The notes beneath the pieces are model-generated. The model had not been told where the DNA came from and did no database searches. It was given only the letters and a program-made list of their open reading frames with translations. The translations under genes were made by a program, and so were the position numbers. Source: Cardinalis cardinalis (taxonomy: Eukaryota; Chordata; Aves; Passeriformes; Cardinalidae). Taken from it: a stretch of DNA of 64,000 bases. Position 1 is the stretch's first letter, and every line of letters begins with the position of its first letter. This document shows positions 36,926 to 51,839 of this stretch, piece by piece. The stretch lies in the NCBI GenBank assembly GCA_014549065.1, contig JACDOX010000118.1, positions 226,132-290,131 of the forward strand, given 5' to 3'.

Positions 36926-39900
36926 GTATGTTAATAGATTAGATTTTATCTTCCCTTACACTGTCTAATAAATGCCTTTTTTGTGCACTCGCCTTTTCAC
37001 CTACCTGTGGGATTGTTATGATACTCTAATAAAACATCAGGCATTTGCAGTTTATTCCTGGAGGGATTTGACTCTTATTTTCATCTCTTACTGCCAATCA
37101 GCAGCTTTATATTGAAAGGTAATTAGATTATCCTCTAGGACTCTTCCCAGCCTTCACTGACTGCATGTAAATTCAAGGACTCAAGTTTGCTAAAGGACTC
37201 TGCTTGATAGACTGCCAATGCAAAAGATGGCAAAGCTCTGAAACAAAACAATTCAAAGGTATTTCCAGGAAAAAAGGCTTTTTTTTGCATGCAATTTCTG
37301 CTTCTAACAAATTTTTCTCTGAAAGATGGCTAAAACAATGACAAAGCACTTTTCCACTCCTGCGTATTGTTGATATTAAATGGGCATAATAGGAATAGAA
37401 TCTGATACCTGAATTCAAAACTGAATTCCTTTTGGCAAATACAAGGTGATTATCTGCAGATACCTGTGTAATTCACTTTATATTCATTAATGATGGGTAG
37501 CTATATAAGGTAACAAAATTATATGTTCATTTGGAATGATTTGCTGGTTTTACTGTGAAGCTTGTGAAAAAACATAACCTGCTATTACGTCTTTCTTACC
37601 TTCATTGACTGTGTTTTGTTAAGTGGTAAAATCTTACTTCCCCCTAAAGACAATGAATATGAATCATGTACACAGAAGAAATTTTATTCAGTAAGAACTT
37701 ATCATTTTTGCAAGTCAGATTTCTGACTAAAAGTGCAGCTTAAATGCATCATTAGCAATCATTATGGTGGAACTATACGAGTTTAAACCTAAAACCAGAT
37801 CTCTTTGAGATTTAAAACAAACAAAAAATCTAGTTAAATTAGTATTCACACCCTGCATAAAGGCATTTAAGAAGGCTTGACCACTGGTTAAATTAGGTCA
37901 GACATTGGGTCATTGGTATGTTGCCTAAGCTAAAAGTGATCTAAATTAATGTGTTAGAAGCTTGTATGGGCTTAAAAGATCCAATTAAAACTGTTGCAAC
38001 TTTTGTTCTCAAGTCAGAGGCATACAATAGAAAACAGATATCCCTTAAAGACCTATAAATAATCTTCCTTTTTCTCCTAAGGAATTCTGGTTTGTTCCTT
38101 TAAGTAACATTTTTGCCATAAGCTAGTCCATAGTGCATCATTATGCAGTTATCCTCCTTCTCTTTTAATTGATTGTTGCTTCTGGTAGTTTTGTAGAGGT
38201 TTTAAAATTTTCTTCTCTTCAGTTTTAGCCAGTCATTACCAGATGTATTCATTTTTAATATCTTTATTTCGTAAATTCTTGCAGTTCCTTGATTTTTTAA
38301 TCAATTTTTCCTTGTTCCATTTTTTGCAATTAAAAATTTTCTACTATGGAGAAACAACAGGAAGAAAATTCCTAATAGATTAATATTTCCAGATATTTAT
38401 AAACTTTTCTTATGTTTTACACCTGACACTTAACAATTCCCAATAATACTGTTTAAAAAAATTAGGTGTTTTTTGGTTATGAAGACCTTGACAAAAATAT
38501 TTAGAATTTTTGTGGGAAATGCATCTTCCAACAGAGAAAATATGCATTTGTCAAGAAAAGTATGGAATTAACTAAATGGAATGGGCAAAGAGTTTTATTT
38601 GACCCTATTCTTTTGAAACTCATACTTAGATAAATTACCTAATTTTTTTTTTGTTTTTTTAGCTCTATGTACTCTTTCCTTACATTGTTCTGTTCTTAGC
38701 AGGTACTGAAAATAAAATGAAAATTTCTGTCTAGGTTGTGTATTGCAAGGTTACTGTTGAATTAGAAAGTATATTCTGGAGGAATACTTCTTTTTATGTG
38801 CTCTACTTCTTGTGTTTTGTTGAGTTTCTTGGAAATAGGACTACACATAGAAAAAGACATAGATTCAAGAAACTGTAATAATTACTGCTTAGTTCTGTGC
38901 ATAAAATATGTACCTTATGCTTGCAGAGCATAGGAGAGAGAAAAGATTGAAAGATAAACCTGAGGATGTGCACTCCATATGGCATGAATCAGGGATACAG
39001 AGATGCTGCCCTTTTTCTCTGAAGTTTTTGAAACAAGCAGGCGTCTCAGCTATTATTTTCTTTACTATAACTAAGCAGGAGCTTCTCCACCTGTCTCATG
39101 CTGAAAGCAGCAACAAAATAAAATAATGAACTTCTTTTCCTGCTGGTAACTGAGAACCAGAGAAAAGACCAAAAGCTATACTTGGGATAGAAAGAGCTAA
39201 TGGAGTGGTTACTTGGCTTTTATGGAATGGCTTTCCATGAATTCTGATGTAACAGTGATCAGTGCGCAACTCACAGGCTACCAGTTTCTAAAGATTTTGG
39301 ATCTGGTTTGATTATTCTTAAAATCTCAGCTGTTTGATGTAAGCAGTATGTTATAATATAGCATTAAAATGATCAATCAACTGATTTTTTAATGGATGTG
39401 GAATTTTGAAACCAAGGTGTAAGATGGTGTAAGTCTTCTGTAGAAATATTTACAATGATTTTAAATGCATAAGACAAGTTCTTTTACAGTGTATTTGTAG
39501 GTATTTTTCATTTAAAGTTGTGACTTTTCTATTTGAAAGTGTTAGTTTCCTTGCTCATAAAAGTGCTCTGTGTATCTTTTAAGACCATTAATTCCTTTTA
39601 ATTAAAAGTTTTATTTCATTTTAAAGAAATTGATACTTCAGCAAATTTTACCTATTAATTTGCCTTTATTAGTCGTTTGGCTTTTAATACCTGTCAGATT
39701 CAGAAAAAAGGGTTATTCAATTATTGATATCAGTCTGAGTTCATGCCTAGTAGGTAGGGAAACAACCTTTGTTATGGGCAAAATTCTTCTGATATTATTC
39801 CTAGCAGAAGAGTATGAACTGGGAGAAAAGATGACTGTGGAGTCTTAAAAACTCCCATGTATGCTCTGTTAACCCTTATATGTTAATAATGTCCAGCAAC

Positions 39901-42900
39901 AGATTATTTATTTTGAGCCTCACAGGTGATGTCATTGATGGAGGCAGCAATGTAGAAGCCAACAACTCTCATCCTGTTGCCAGACTTTGACTGCTGCCTT
40001 TTAAAAAGCCTGAGAAATGCATTTTTAGTCGGGACAAATAGTCCGATTTCCCCCCCCAAGGTCCATGCCACATGCTTTCTAACCATAAAAGAGAGGGAAA
40101 TTGCTCCCAATCACCTACTAAAGTAAAGCACAAACATGGTTTTAGATATTTTAGTTATGATTCTGTAAATAAGTTGATATGTCAGCTGAAATTTATTAGA
40201 AGCAAGTTCCACTGAACTGCGTAACATATTATGCCAAGCAATAATTTAAACTCTACATCTTGAAGCTGAGCCACAATTTTTAATCGCTGAGATCCATATG
40301 ATGCATTTAAAGACATGTAAAAAGAAGGGGTTTTTTTCCTTCAGGGCTGTGTTCCTCAGATAGCTTGCTTAGGATGCAAAGCATATAGCTTAATCTATTT
40401 AAAGCAGCTTAATTGGGAGAATCTAAGGACAAAACGAGAGCTCGAGGTATGGCCTTTCCTTTTGAAAGAGAGAGTTCCTTCCCATCCTCCATCTTTTTAA
40501 TAAATTAGTATTTGCTCTGTGTTATGGTTGTAAAGAAAAGTAAGTAAAAATTATTTTTGGCACTGATACTTTTCAGCTGTAAAACTTCAAGTTAGAAATT
40601 TTTGAAAATCATGTTTTCTGTGAACTCAAATTATTTGATCTGTAAATGCCACCAAGAGGCTCTTGTAAACTGTCTGCTTTTTGATAATCCAGTCTCTGTT
40701 GTGCTTCTTCTGCTTATGGGCATGTTGCTCAAATTTGCCTCTATATATCTCTCAAATAGTACCCGAGCTTGCATAAAAAGAGAATTTGTAAAAAAGTGAT
40801 TTGTTTTTTAATTTATTTTGAGGTTAAAAAAAGTATTTTTATTTATTTCAGCATGCGTTTAAACAGAAAAAAGCCAAAACAGTTTATCTTATCTCTAACT
40901 ACTTCTGAAAATTAGAATGAACTTTTGCATAATTACTTCAATAGCAGATGGTAATGCTTCCTCAATACACAGGTTTAAATATAACATCAGTAACATCATT
41001 TCGTTTTGCAAGTCAAATATAAAAGCCAAGTAGGATACACTCAAGTTAGTTTATCTGAGGTGATCTGCACAGAAATTAAGTTAAAAAAAGAAAGAAAAGC
41101 CTGGCAACCCTGTCTCACTTCCCCATTTTCTACCTCATCCACATACTCTTTTATCCATTTTAGATGGAGAATAAAGATGTAAAGGTGTTTTCCAAAGGTA
41201 CCTGTGAAATTCAGTTCATATCTTGTTTTCCAAGTGTCTCAGGCATTTAGGAATTTTAATTCTGTTGAGCACCAGCTTCTAGACAGTAGATTCCTTTAGA
41301 AAATTACTTGTCTTCAGCCATATTCACCATTAAGAATCATGTTAAAAATTGCAATATTAATTCCAAATCATTTGGTATGAGGTTCTATGATCCAGAGCTC
41401 TTACTTCAATACATTGCCTAGTTCAGGCTCCCTAGCTATGTAAACCTCAGCACTACACTGATAGGTTGCTAGAGTTTCTAGTTCTGAGATTAATGTATTT
41501 ATGGCCAGTGTTGGTATCTGGGCAGTGGTGCAGTAAAAAACCACCACGCATCAACACAAGGCACCTCTGGATTATTCTTGTTCACTCTTTTCTCATAGTC
41601 TCAGAAAGATATTTGTGTAAGAGCTGGGCATTGACAAGCCAGTGTCCAGTTACCTGTACACCTCTACACTCATCAGATGTGCATGCAGAAGCAGATAGTG
41701 TCTTTTATATTTGAAGATAAAAGGCTATCTCAGCCTCCATGCCAATACATCAAGGCTTGGAATTTTATACAGACAGGATCTTGCTCAAAAATCAGTTTGT
41801 CCTTTTCAAACGGACACTAGGCTTTATAAGGCTGTAATTGACGAAAGAAAAAAGGGACCGGGCTCTTTGTGAGAGGAAAATAGGTTGAAAAAGGTACAAG
41901 CTGCTTAATTTACAAAAGTTTTTAGTTATCTGTAACTGAATTTGGCGGTATCAAACTTGGCAGCTGTCAGAAATAAGGAAGGTGAATAAATGTTATAGAT
42001 GTATATCATAGGTATGGAACTGGAAGACCTAACATGTTCATCCAAAAATACAACAATACAAACTTTGCAAACAGTTCAGAAAACCTGTGGCATCATTGAT
42101 GTTCCTGGATGATGTTTAACATACTTAAGAGAAAAGTACCTGTATTTTCTGTGGGAAGTAGAATATGTGATAAAGAATGCTGCCTTCTTCCTTAAATTAA
42201 AAGTGAACAGCAAGAGGAAATAGATGAATTGTGGGGGGAATCTATTTAAAAGAAATTTGTAAATTAATGGAATGCAAATAATGTTGAGAGAAAACAAAAC
42301 CTCTGTTGTCATAATTCGACGTTATTTAAATTCTAGCCAAAGTATTTTTTAACAGCTGCACTGCTAACTAGTCAACCTTGCAGGCATGTTTAATGTCCTA
42401 TCAAGTGAGTCTTCTCAGTTCCATAGGAATTTGACAGTAATTACAAGTATTCTCTCTCCTTGAAAAACCTTCATGGTACAGGTGATTCATCATCTGAAGC
42501 TCAATAATAAAAAAAACCAAAGTGTCTGGAAAAAAAAAAATCTGCTGTCATTGTATATTTTATGTTATCATTTTCTGGTGGAATTTTGGCTTTCATGTTC
42601 TAGAAAACAGGTCCAATATTAGGATTCTTGCTTTCCTCTGCCTTCATTTCCACAGTTTGAATAATTGAGTAGGTGTCTTACAGTTACCAGTCATTCCTTT
42701 TTGCATATTCTTGCAGGTATTAATTTAATAGAAGTATAATCAGAAATCAGGCTCTAAGTCATTTAGAGTGAAGGAAGAATCTTGGTCCAATTTATGGTCT
42801 ATTTTTTATAGTGATGGGATTTTCTAGCAAAGATAAGTATTTTTCATTTCTACAAGTGAGAAATTGTTATGCACTACTTCATACAATGGCACTAGTAGGT

Positions 42901-44821
42901 ACATTTTCTCATTGTTTTTTAAACATAGCTCTCAAAAGTTACAATAGGTTTGTAAATTAAATACAGAGCTTGGAAGATCTGTTCATCTTCTAGATCCTTA
43001 CTTCTAAACAAAACAAAAAAATCCTGTTAACTGCAATAGAGGTTATCTACAATTAAAGTAATAAGGATAATTTTTACAGCAACTGTGGTTTTGGGACTTA
43101 TTTGTTTGGTTTGTCAAGGTAAGACACATTCTTTAAAAGAAACTGGTGAAAAAAGTTTGATATAGGCAGGGTTCCAAACAAATTTCAACTTCTTTTTTTT
43201 TGCTAACTGCTCATAAAAATCTCAAAGTCTTTAATAAAAAACAATTTTTAATAAAAGTAGAACTGTATGGACACTTTTTGAGGAAAATGAACTTGGGATA
43301 CATGAAGAGAGGTAGCTGATAATTGTTTTGATTTTGCTGCTAAGTCAGCTGATTTTAAGCATGAAGAATTAAGCACGAGTTGAGGGTGGTCCTTGCAATG
43401 GGAATTAGAAAACAAAACTAGGAAATAGTTATTTTATGATAACATTTTTAGTTCAGCTTGCAAATGTCTGTGACTGGGGGATGTCTCATCCTCCCTCCTT
43501 ATGGAGGAACAAACAAGAAAAGGTTCTTGCAGGAACCTGAACAACTGCCTGCCCTAGAGCAGGAAAGAATTTGATTGGGCAAGCAACAATTCCAAGTATA
43601 CCCTCTTTAACTCCTGTGAACTTTAGGAATGTTTCTGGCAGATTGTTTTTATGTGTGCCCTGGACATATGAAAATACGCAAATAAAAATATTCCCCTGGA
43701 ATATTGCTTGATTTACCCTGAGATACCCTATTAGTTTTGCAGGTTAAGGAGAAATAAGGAAGAATATAGCAACACAGAGTGTTTGGGGACTAAACCTGTG
43801 TCTTGCTGCTGTCTTTTGTATCAGAAAAACTTCTACTGACCTTCATGTAAACTTAGCCTATAGAATGTTTGAGAATTTTTCTCACATAACAATACCTTGT
43901 AAGATGATGGGAATTCACTTTGCAAACTCAGCTGTTACAGCTGGGTATCAGCCTTCTTTCCATCTTCTGTGCTTTTCTGCTGACAAGGTTACCGCTTTCC
44001 TCACAGTCCTACTCTTAAATAAGGTACAGCAACTGCAGCTCTGAAATCACAAGTGATGAGTTTATACAAAGGTAAAAATCCAAAGGGACAGGGAGAAGAA
44101 AAGACGACAGCACTGGAGGCATTTCTTTGTATCTGAGTTCCCTCTCCAGTACTGCTGATTTTTCTCTCCCGACCTCTAAAGAGAATAAGTAGCACAAGTC
44201 AGAATCTTAACTGCTTTATGTTTGTTCAGTAGTCTGTAAAGTAGAGAATACTGTGTGTGTAATACTGATTTCAGGCTGAATATGTTAATATCTAAAAAGC
44301 TTTTAAGAATGTAAAACACCATGTAAATGTGAGCTATTAGCATATCTTTCTACTTTAACAAGAGGGCAAGATTCTGCAAGAGTTCACGTAACACTCTTGA
44401 AGGAGTTCAGCACAGGCCTAAGTATCTGTGAGAGCAGTGTCCTGAGAGAATCTTGAAGCAGCAAAAGCCCAACACTCCAACAGACTTCAACACTCTTGAA
44501 ACTTAGTCTTGTGAGACAGGCTAGTAATATTGCGTCTTTTTCCTCTCTTATGTATTTTGGGGATGATTTTTATAATAAGTTTGACATACAGGCTGGGGAA
44601 AGCATCTCACAGAGTATTGTTTAAATTGCAAAATTATCCATGGTAAAAACAAAATACCCCAAACCACAGAACTTTCTTCATCTCATCCTGCCTGTCCCTG
44701 TACAAATTCGAGTTCTAGCTTAGTTTAAAGCTCTTGTTTGCTGGAGGAAGGGAGCAGGAAGTCTCATCTATCTTGTTCACTTTAAGATGTAATAACATCA
44801 TAAAATAGGTGTGCAAACAAG
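36926..44821. other. Unique AT-rich non-coding DNA
   Basis: Nothing recognised as gene, RNA or repeat. An 8-C run occurs near 40050-40058 inside a 68-codon minus frame (39904-40110) of mixed composition but unknown identity. T- and A-rich homopolymers are frequent, for example the A-run near 42531-42540. Confidence 0.5.
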
Positions 44822-44858
44822 AGGTCAAAATAATTGGTCTTGTGTTTGACCTAGGTCA
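44822..44858. promoter_or_regulatory. Cluster of three nuclear-receptor half-sites
   Basis: AGGTCA occurs at 44822-44827 (+), 44847-44852 (-) and 44853-44858 (+). The last two form the perfect 12-bp palindrome TGACCTAGGTCA, an everted repeat with no spacer. AGGTCA is the core half-site of many non-steroid nuclear receptors (RAR, RXR, TR, ROR, NR2F). The cluster is in AT-rich unique sequence with no promoter in view. Binding is inference only. Confidence 0.4.
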
Positions 44859-47800
44859 CAGTGAGAAAATCTTTTGTGAGATGTGGGCAGAGACAACAGG
44901 ATGCAGAGGACATGACACATTTTCACTTCTTCCTTTCAGAAAATCTTTATCTTCTGGAGAGAACAGTTAGGTCTTAAACATTATTATGATGCAGCTTCTC
45001 AAAGTGGAAAGATGCAGCCCTCAGTGTTTTTGTATTTCCTTTTAATAACATTATATAGCAGATATCCTTCAGTTTATTAAAGGGTTTAAAGTCTGCCATA
45101 TCTGTTTTCTTGTTTGTATCTCTCATATTTCCTTTAAATAAACTGAAAAAACCCCCTTAACTTTGATACCCGATGGAATCCTTGTTCGTAGTTTTTCCCC
45201 CTCTTAAAGAATGAAAACCTTTTGTTCTAGGCAGCTTCTGTGCACTCATAAAAAGTGCTGTGTCAGAAAAAGGACACTGGAAGGCCATTCAGTACAATTG
45301 AAAATTTCATGGCTCTCTGCACACCAAAAGTACTGTTTATCAAGGTCCTTTTAAATATTTCATGCCGTAGAAAAGACCAAAGATGTTACATTATGTGCTA
45401 TATTTGACGAAAATGTGGTTTATGGGTTTTTTTTTTCAGAATAGCAGTTGGACCTGAAAGGGTGTGCATTGTCATTGACATAACATTTCCCATTTTTGTA
45501 AATAGTCACACATTTCAGGAAGCATCAAATAGCTGATGTGCTTTGCTTGTGATAGCACTCAATGAGCCTTCTTCATGCGTGCTACATTTTAATAATACAA
45601 GACTCTAACTAAATGAAAGTCTTTAAAATGCCACATGAGAAGCCTTAATATTTATGTATGCTCAGCTACTCTTCTGCAGAGAACATATGGAGGAGAAAGT
45701 CCCATCCAGTGTTTGGCTCAAAGGACTTGGTGCTCTTTTCCTCAAATTCCTTCCTCTCTCTGAATGTAACAGTAGAACCATATTTACGTAGTGCTACTCA
45801 TTTCTGGTCACTGACCATATAAACCTAAGATTTTTTCATTGTTGGGATAAGTCTCTGCTGACATTCTTGTCACTGTAGGAAAGGGTTGAGATGCTCCTGT
45901 AATGGTTCTCCCCAGCCCTTTGATGCTTGAAAACATGACAAATGAAAATGCCTAGTTCTTGTTGTACTAATCCAGTTTAAAAAGTAGCAGTGCCTTCGAA
46001 GTTATTGAATAAGAAAGGTAAAATTTAGTACAAGGACTCAAGCTTGTTGGTTTTTTGTGTTTTTTTCAACACTACTGGAATCATATTTTAAGACAGCTAA
46101 ATCACAAAATCAAGAGTAAGGCTTGATCTCATATTCAGTAAAACTGAGGCTCATACTGTGCTGGCATGTTTCTGCAGAATGCTGTTTTTATTTCTTTAAG
46201 TCTGTGGAAAAATCATGGTNTGAAGCATAAGATGGAAGACGCCTTTCCTTCTTTCTACTGCAATGTGGATACTTTTGCCCAATAAGGTCTGATTACATGT
46301 ACACACATGTCTCTGTTATAATAGTTAAACTCTCTGCTTATTCTATTACAATCACATGACTACATTACTATACTATAAAACCCTTCCTTATCTTACTTAA
46401 GGCTTATTCTTACCTATAACTATAGAAACATAAGTTGATGATTTCTCTGTTCACTGTGTGTACCTTGCTTTCACATCAGTCTAGGCTTCTTCTAAGGCTG
46501 TAAATCAAACCCTCTTGAGCCTGTGAAGATTTCTATCTTTCCGATTGTTTCCTGATACTGAAATAATATGTATATTATACACGTCTTGACAAAGAATTGC
46601 TTATCTGGACCAAAACAGGTGGGTAGTTGGGTTTATTCAATTCTTTCTATAGCATCTTATCTGATTATTAAAGGGTTTTTTTAATAGTAAAAAACTTGAA
46701 TTTTAAAAACAAACTAAACCAGACTGTTTGGAAGTTGAATATTTTATCATTGCCATAATGTTAACCAGAATAATAAACTAGTAATTTAATTTTCATATTG
46801 TTCTGTGGAAGGTAAACTTAATAATGTAGTGGAAGACAAGGTATATATTTCTAGAGAAAAACATTCATCCTGAAACTGTGATTTGTTCAAGTGATACCAC
46901 AGTAGTCAGTAATTGGTGTGTGGTGGTTTTACATAAATGGACAACTATAGAAAGTATATTTTCTCAGTTAGTTAAGATTTTGAAGTTCTATGCATTTTTG
47001 TAACAACTCTGGCAATAAAATCTTGATTGCATGCTACTGGCCAGGACTGTTAGTATTATTAATTTATTTCAACCATCTTTCTTTCTGAAACAAACACTTA
47101 ATCAAACATATTAGTGCTATTATATTTCAGAACCTTTCCATTGCTTTAGATATATTTTCATTTTAGAGTAACTTTTCATATATTTTATAGTGTGTTATCA
47201 CACAATATATTAGAGCCAAATACTCATGCTTTAAAATAGAGACAAAATCAAGAATGATCATATGAATGCTTCATTTTATGTAGCCTTCAGAATTACGTGA
47301 ATAGCAAGACAGGTAAAAGGTACTAATTTTGTCCTATTGATTTCTCACTTTGTAGTTTTAAGAAAAATATAATTTAGCTGATAATAATATTAGTCACACC
47401 TCTAATTTTACACTTATGATATTATTTAGGCTTTTTTTTATCCCTGTTGACTTTGATGATCTTAGACTTAACTGTTGATAGGTTTTGTGTGTACAAATAT
47501 TGAAGATACATGGCAGAACCAATCTACTTGCCCTCACAATCATCTCCTCAGTAGATAGATTTCTTCTTTTGATTTATCTTCCTTTTTTGTAGAACGCATG
47601 CATACATTCAGTACTTATGAGGTACAGGCTCCTAAAAATATTGTATTGTTTCCTTATTTCAATGGAAATTAACATTTCAAAATAAATATACATTACTGTG
47701 TATGTTTTAATTCATGAGTAGATACTTTAATTGACTTTTTTATTTCATAAATTTTCTGTGTGACACTATTGAATTTACCTAACACTGGGACAACTTTATA

Positions 47801-50800
47801 TTGTGGTACAAAACTCACCTGTTAACAACAGTCAATTTTTTTTTTCTCTTTTCTTCTTGTCCCATTATTTTTGCTAGATATGATGTTCACTGAATATCGT
47901 AGCAGATTCCAAAGGTTAAAATTCTGGGATCTTTCATTTGAAGCACTTTTTTTGTAAATTACTAATTAAAACTATGTGTGATTTTCTGAACACCTGATAA
48001 TGTCAACAGAAATATTGGTCTTGCTTATTAACATATAGCTGGATGTGGTTCTAAGGCTGAGCTTACAGAGAAGCATTGACAAAATTGATGTTTTTTCTCC
48101 ATGTTAAACCCATCTTAATTTATTTGTGTGCTCCTCTCACTTTATATTTTTAGTATAGCAGACTCACCCAAATTTTGGATTTATAGCTCCAATACTTAAA
48201 TATAATAAAATCAGTTTTCCTCCAAAAAATGCTTCCTAGAAACTAAGTGAAAGACAGGAGAAATAAAATTTAAGTCACTAAATAGTATCTGAATTAGAAC
48301 TGTTTTCCTGAGTCTGTGAATGGAATATGAATGTCACTTTTCCAGCAATTCATTTTTTTTTCATGTACACTTTTTTGCATTTTTGAGATAGTGTTTGAAT
48401 TAAATTTAGGTTTTGGATTGCTCGTGTACATGGTCTACCTTTTCTAAAGGACTTTTTTTTTTAACATTCTGCTGTAGCAGGGAGCTTTGATCTAAGGACA
48501 AAAAGGTTTCAACTCCAAGAATGTGATCAACAAATATTATTAATAATTTTGAAGATTTTATGCTCTTATTCTCTACAAATTGTTAGCCAAGAAAAGTGAA
48601 TCTGGGTAGAGAATTATAAGCTTTAATGAGTTTACTAAGCATGATATTCAACTGTGTGTGTGCATATTTGCTAGGACTAATTTAGGGAGTTAATCTGGTT
48701 CATCCCACCAAATCAGTGCCTCTTGATCCTTTGGTGCTCACACATACATTTTGTAGATGAAAATGCTGAAACAGTTCAGTTACCAGTGTAGTATGCTTGC
48801 ATAAATTGTAATCAGGAATTCAATGTTGCATATTTTAAAATAACAAAGCAGCAGGAGGTTTGCAACCGTACCTGTGTGCAGTGGAAGACAAATGCTCTTC
48901 CAGAATACCTGTGCCTGGTGTTTGGGAAGGAAGCTACTTCAGTGTTTAGTCTTTAGTTCATGAAAGTTGGTGAATGCCAGTTCTGACATCAGGCATTTAA
49001 AAATATGTACCGTGGAGTCTTTAGGTCTTTCTCTCTGAAGCAAGCAGCTGATAGATTTTTGAGCTCACAAAACAAACCACCCTTTAACAGAGCAGGAGCA
49101 TCTCAGCCTGGCTGGAGCAGTTTTGGATGGGCTGGCCAGTCTGGTACAGGCTAGTCCTGAAAACTGCAGGGAGTTTTGTTGTGTGGTTTTGCACCATTTT
49201 TAAAATAGAAATCCTACTACATTCTAAGGCTTTTATTTTTAGCTGGTGAGTAACACCTGTGGTTTTATTAATAGATGCCTTGGGTTCTGCTTATTAACTG
49301 GTAGCCTAATATGAGTTCATGCATCTTGTTGCAAAAAGGGAGCAGATGCAAGTGGCATCCTAGTGCCCAACTGCCAGCAGCATCTTTAGTTGGACTTCCA
49401 TTTTCCCACAAAACAGCTAAGAACCTGAAGTTGAAAGGTTTTTCAGTTCTCGGGAAAAAGAATAATTTGTGCAAAAGCTGCAAAAGAAGCTGAAAAAGCA
49501 GAAGATTTCAAAGCAAATACCAAGAAAATGGTAAAGGAAATTATATAACGTAATTTAGATGCTGGTTTGGTTTAATGTATTCAACTGAATTTGATACAAT
49601 CTTCACAAGAACAAGTAGATTTTCTGTTAAAAAAATCAGAATTCTTTTATTGAAAATTATTATTTTACTTTCAACTCTCTCCTTATTAAAGCTAGGGAAT
49701 CGTTTCCCTGAAGAAATTTGCATCTATTAGCAAAGGAAATATATGTTCTACTAGAAAATACTTAACCTAAGACAAATTGGTGACAGCAGGATACTGAGAA
49801 ATTAAATCTGTGTTCTCAGAGAGGATGTAAAGGAAAACTCAGATAAATGTAACAGATACTTAAGTTGTTTAATCAAGCTGCTAAACTTAAATCAAGCTGT
49901 GTAACTCATTTTTTCTGAAGAATATACATATATATAAACTTTTGGGATTGGTCTCTGAGTGCTTTTTGGCTGTAGAAGGCTTTCTGAATAAAATTCAAAG
50001 ATTTCTGTGAAGAGTAGGAGAAATAGCATTGTATTTTTCTACACAAAATTTGCTATTGTAAGCAATTGATTATCCTAGTGAATAGAAAGGAAGAAGCAAG
50101 CACCAAGTTCTCTGACAGTCTGATGACAGACTACAGGCCAACTAGAAAAAAGGCCATTCTGAACATTTAGCTTCTGCTCTTCCTTAAATTAGTGTGATAA
50201 CTTTGTCACTTTGCTTCAGAGTCCTCCCTTTTCAGTATGATAGATCTCAGTGTAAACACAACTGAAATACATTGAATCAGTTGTATTTAATACAGTATCA
50301 TTCAATATGTTTTGAACATTTCTGTCAAATAATTTGATGCCCACAGTTATTTTCTAGATCATTTTCTCATTAGAAAAATTACATCTTTGCTAAGTTTCCA
50401 AACAGAAATCCTCTGATTTTCAGTCTTTTATATTGTAAAATAAAGATGAAGTTTATATGACCCACTGATTAATAAATACATATTTAAGTTCATTTCATAA
50501 CTAGTCTGCCTTCTTGTAGGTGATGTCTTTTTCTATCTTGATTCCATCATTTGGAATTTCTAGGTCCATATCTGTAATAATAATTTATGTGCTGGAGTCT
50601 GTTACTTATGCCAACAGGACAGACAAACAGAAGCCAATAAAAACCTTTCAGTCATTTAGAATATAAATGTACATCACACCATTTCCAGGGTCCTTATATG
50701 TACATACATGCACAGTTTAGTAGTAGTTAATTTGGCTGGTTTTATGATTTAGCTAAAGCTAAGTGTTTAATGTCTATTTTTATTTTCTCCAGTTCCGCTG

Positions 50801-51839
50801 ACTTGTTATGGTCTCTATGCGCTTAACTAATGACACATTAGACTGATTTTCCATGTTGTTTTTCAAATACGAAGACTAAATAATATTTTGCGGTCCAATA
50901 TTATTTGAGACTGATTTGCCTCCAGTGTTACCAAAATAGGTGTTATTTTCCCTCAGAATTCCCGTGTTTTTAATTTAAAAGCATTGTTTAATCTTAGTCA
51001 TTCTTATACTGATGAAATTGGTGCTTGGGAAAATGCTGACTAATTCCTGAATCATGCTGCTGAATACTGAGTATTTTTTATATAATTACAGGTTACTGTC
51101 AGAGATAAGAATCTTACACTGGACTGACGCACATAAAGTACATTGTCTTTATGTGAAAAGAGTGTTGAAAACAGAATTCAAGTGATAGCAAACTACAGAC
51201 ATATCTCCATTTCAGTAAAAGATTACCTACTTTAACTTTATTAGGGTACACTTGCCCTCTCTGATATTTAAACATCGCCCCTACACAAACACACGTACAC
51301 AAACAAACCCCAAAAACCCACCCACTCTCAGCTATTTCATTGCTGTTTTCTGGGAGCTGATAATTATTGGCTAATTCAGCAGAGATTGGAGTAACAGGCT
51401 TTGGCTAAATTGTCAAGTATAGTAATTACTAATTTTCAGCATTTCCATCCTCAAAAAATTAAATCTGACCCTGGTTTCATTTAATTATCAATTTGTAAAT
51501 ATGAATGTTTTAAAACTTGATTTTGTCAGTTTGTGTGTAAGAACAAAAGAAGTTCATATTTCAGATTAAATGGGGCATGCTTATAAAAAAGTACGTGTAC
51601 TATTTTTTACAAATTGATATTGTTTAAGAATAATATTAAAGCTATTTCCATTAAAGAATTACTCATATGTATTTTATTTTCCAGAGCAGTCACCAATCTA
51701 ATTGTTATGGTGCTCACTAGTTGCAAACAAAAGGGCAGAGTTTGATAGGTGTTTTGTAAATTATTTAAATGATCTGCCTCCTAATATTATCCAAAGAAGA
51801 ATTATAGGTGTATCAAATAGTATCCTTGTTTTCTCTCTA
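44859..51839. other. Unique AT-rich non-coding DNA
   Basis: No gene or repeat recognised. The stretch 49080-49480 is less AT-rich and has overlapping 60- to 71-codon frames on both strands without domains. An ambiguous base N lies at 46220. A short TA-alternating run sits near 49922-49936. Confidence 0.5.

Noticed and set aside
39904..40110. 68-codon minus-strand frame of protein-like composition
   Set aside because: No family recognised, no splice signals of quality, and it contains an 8-base C/G homopolymer that would be a frameshift hotspot.
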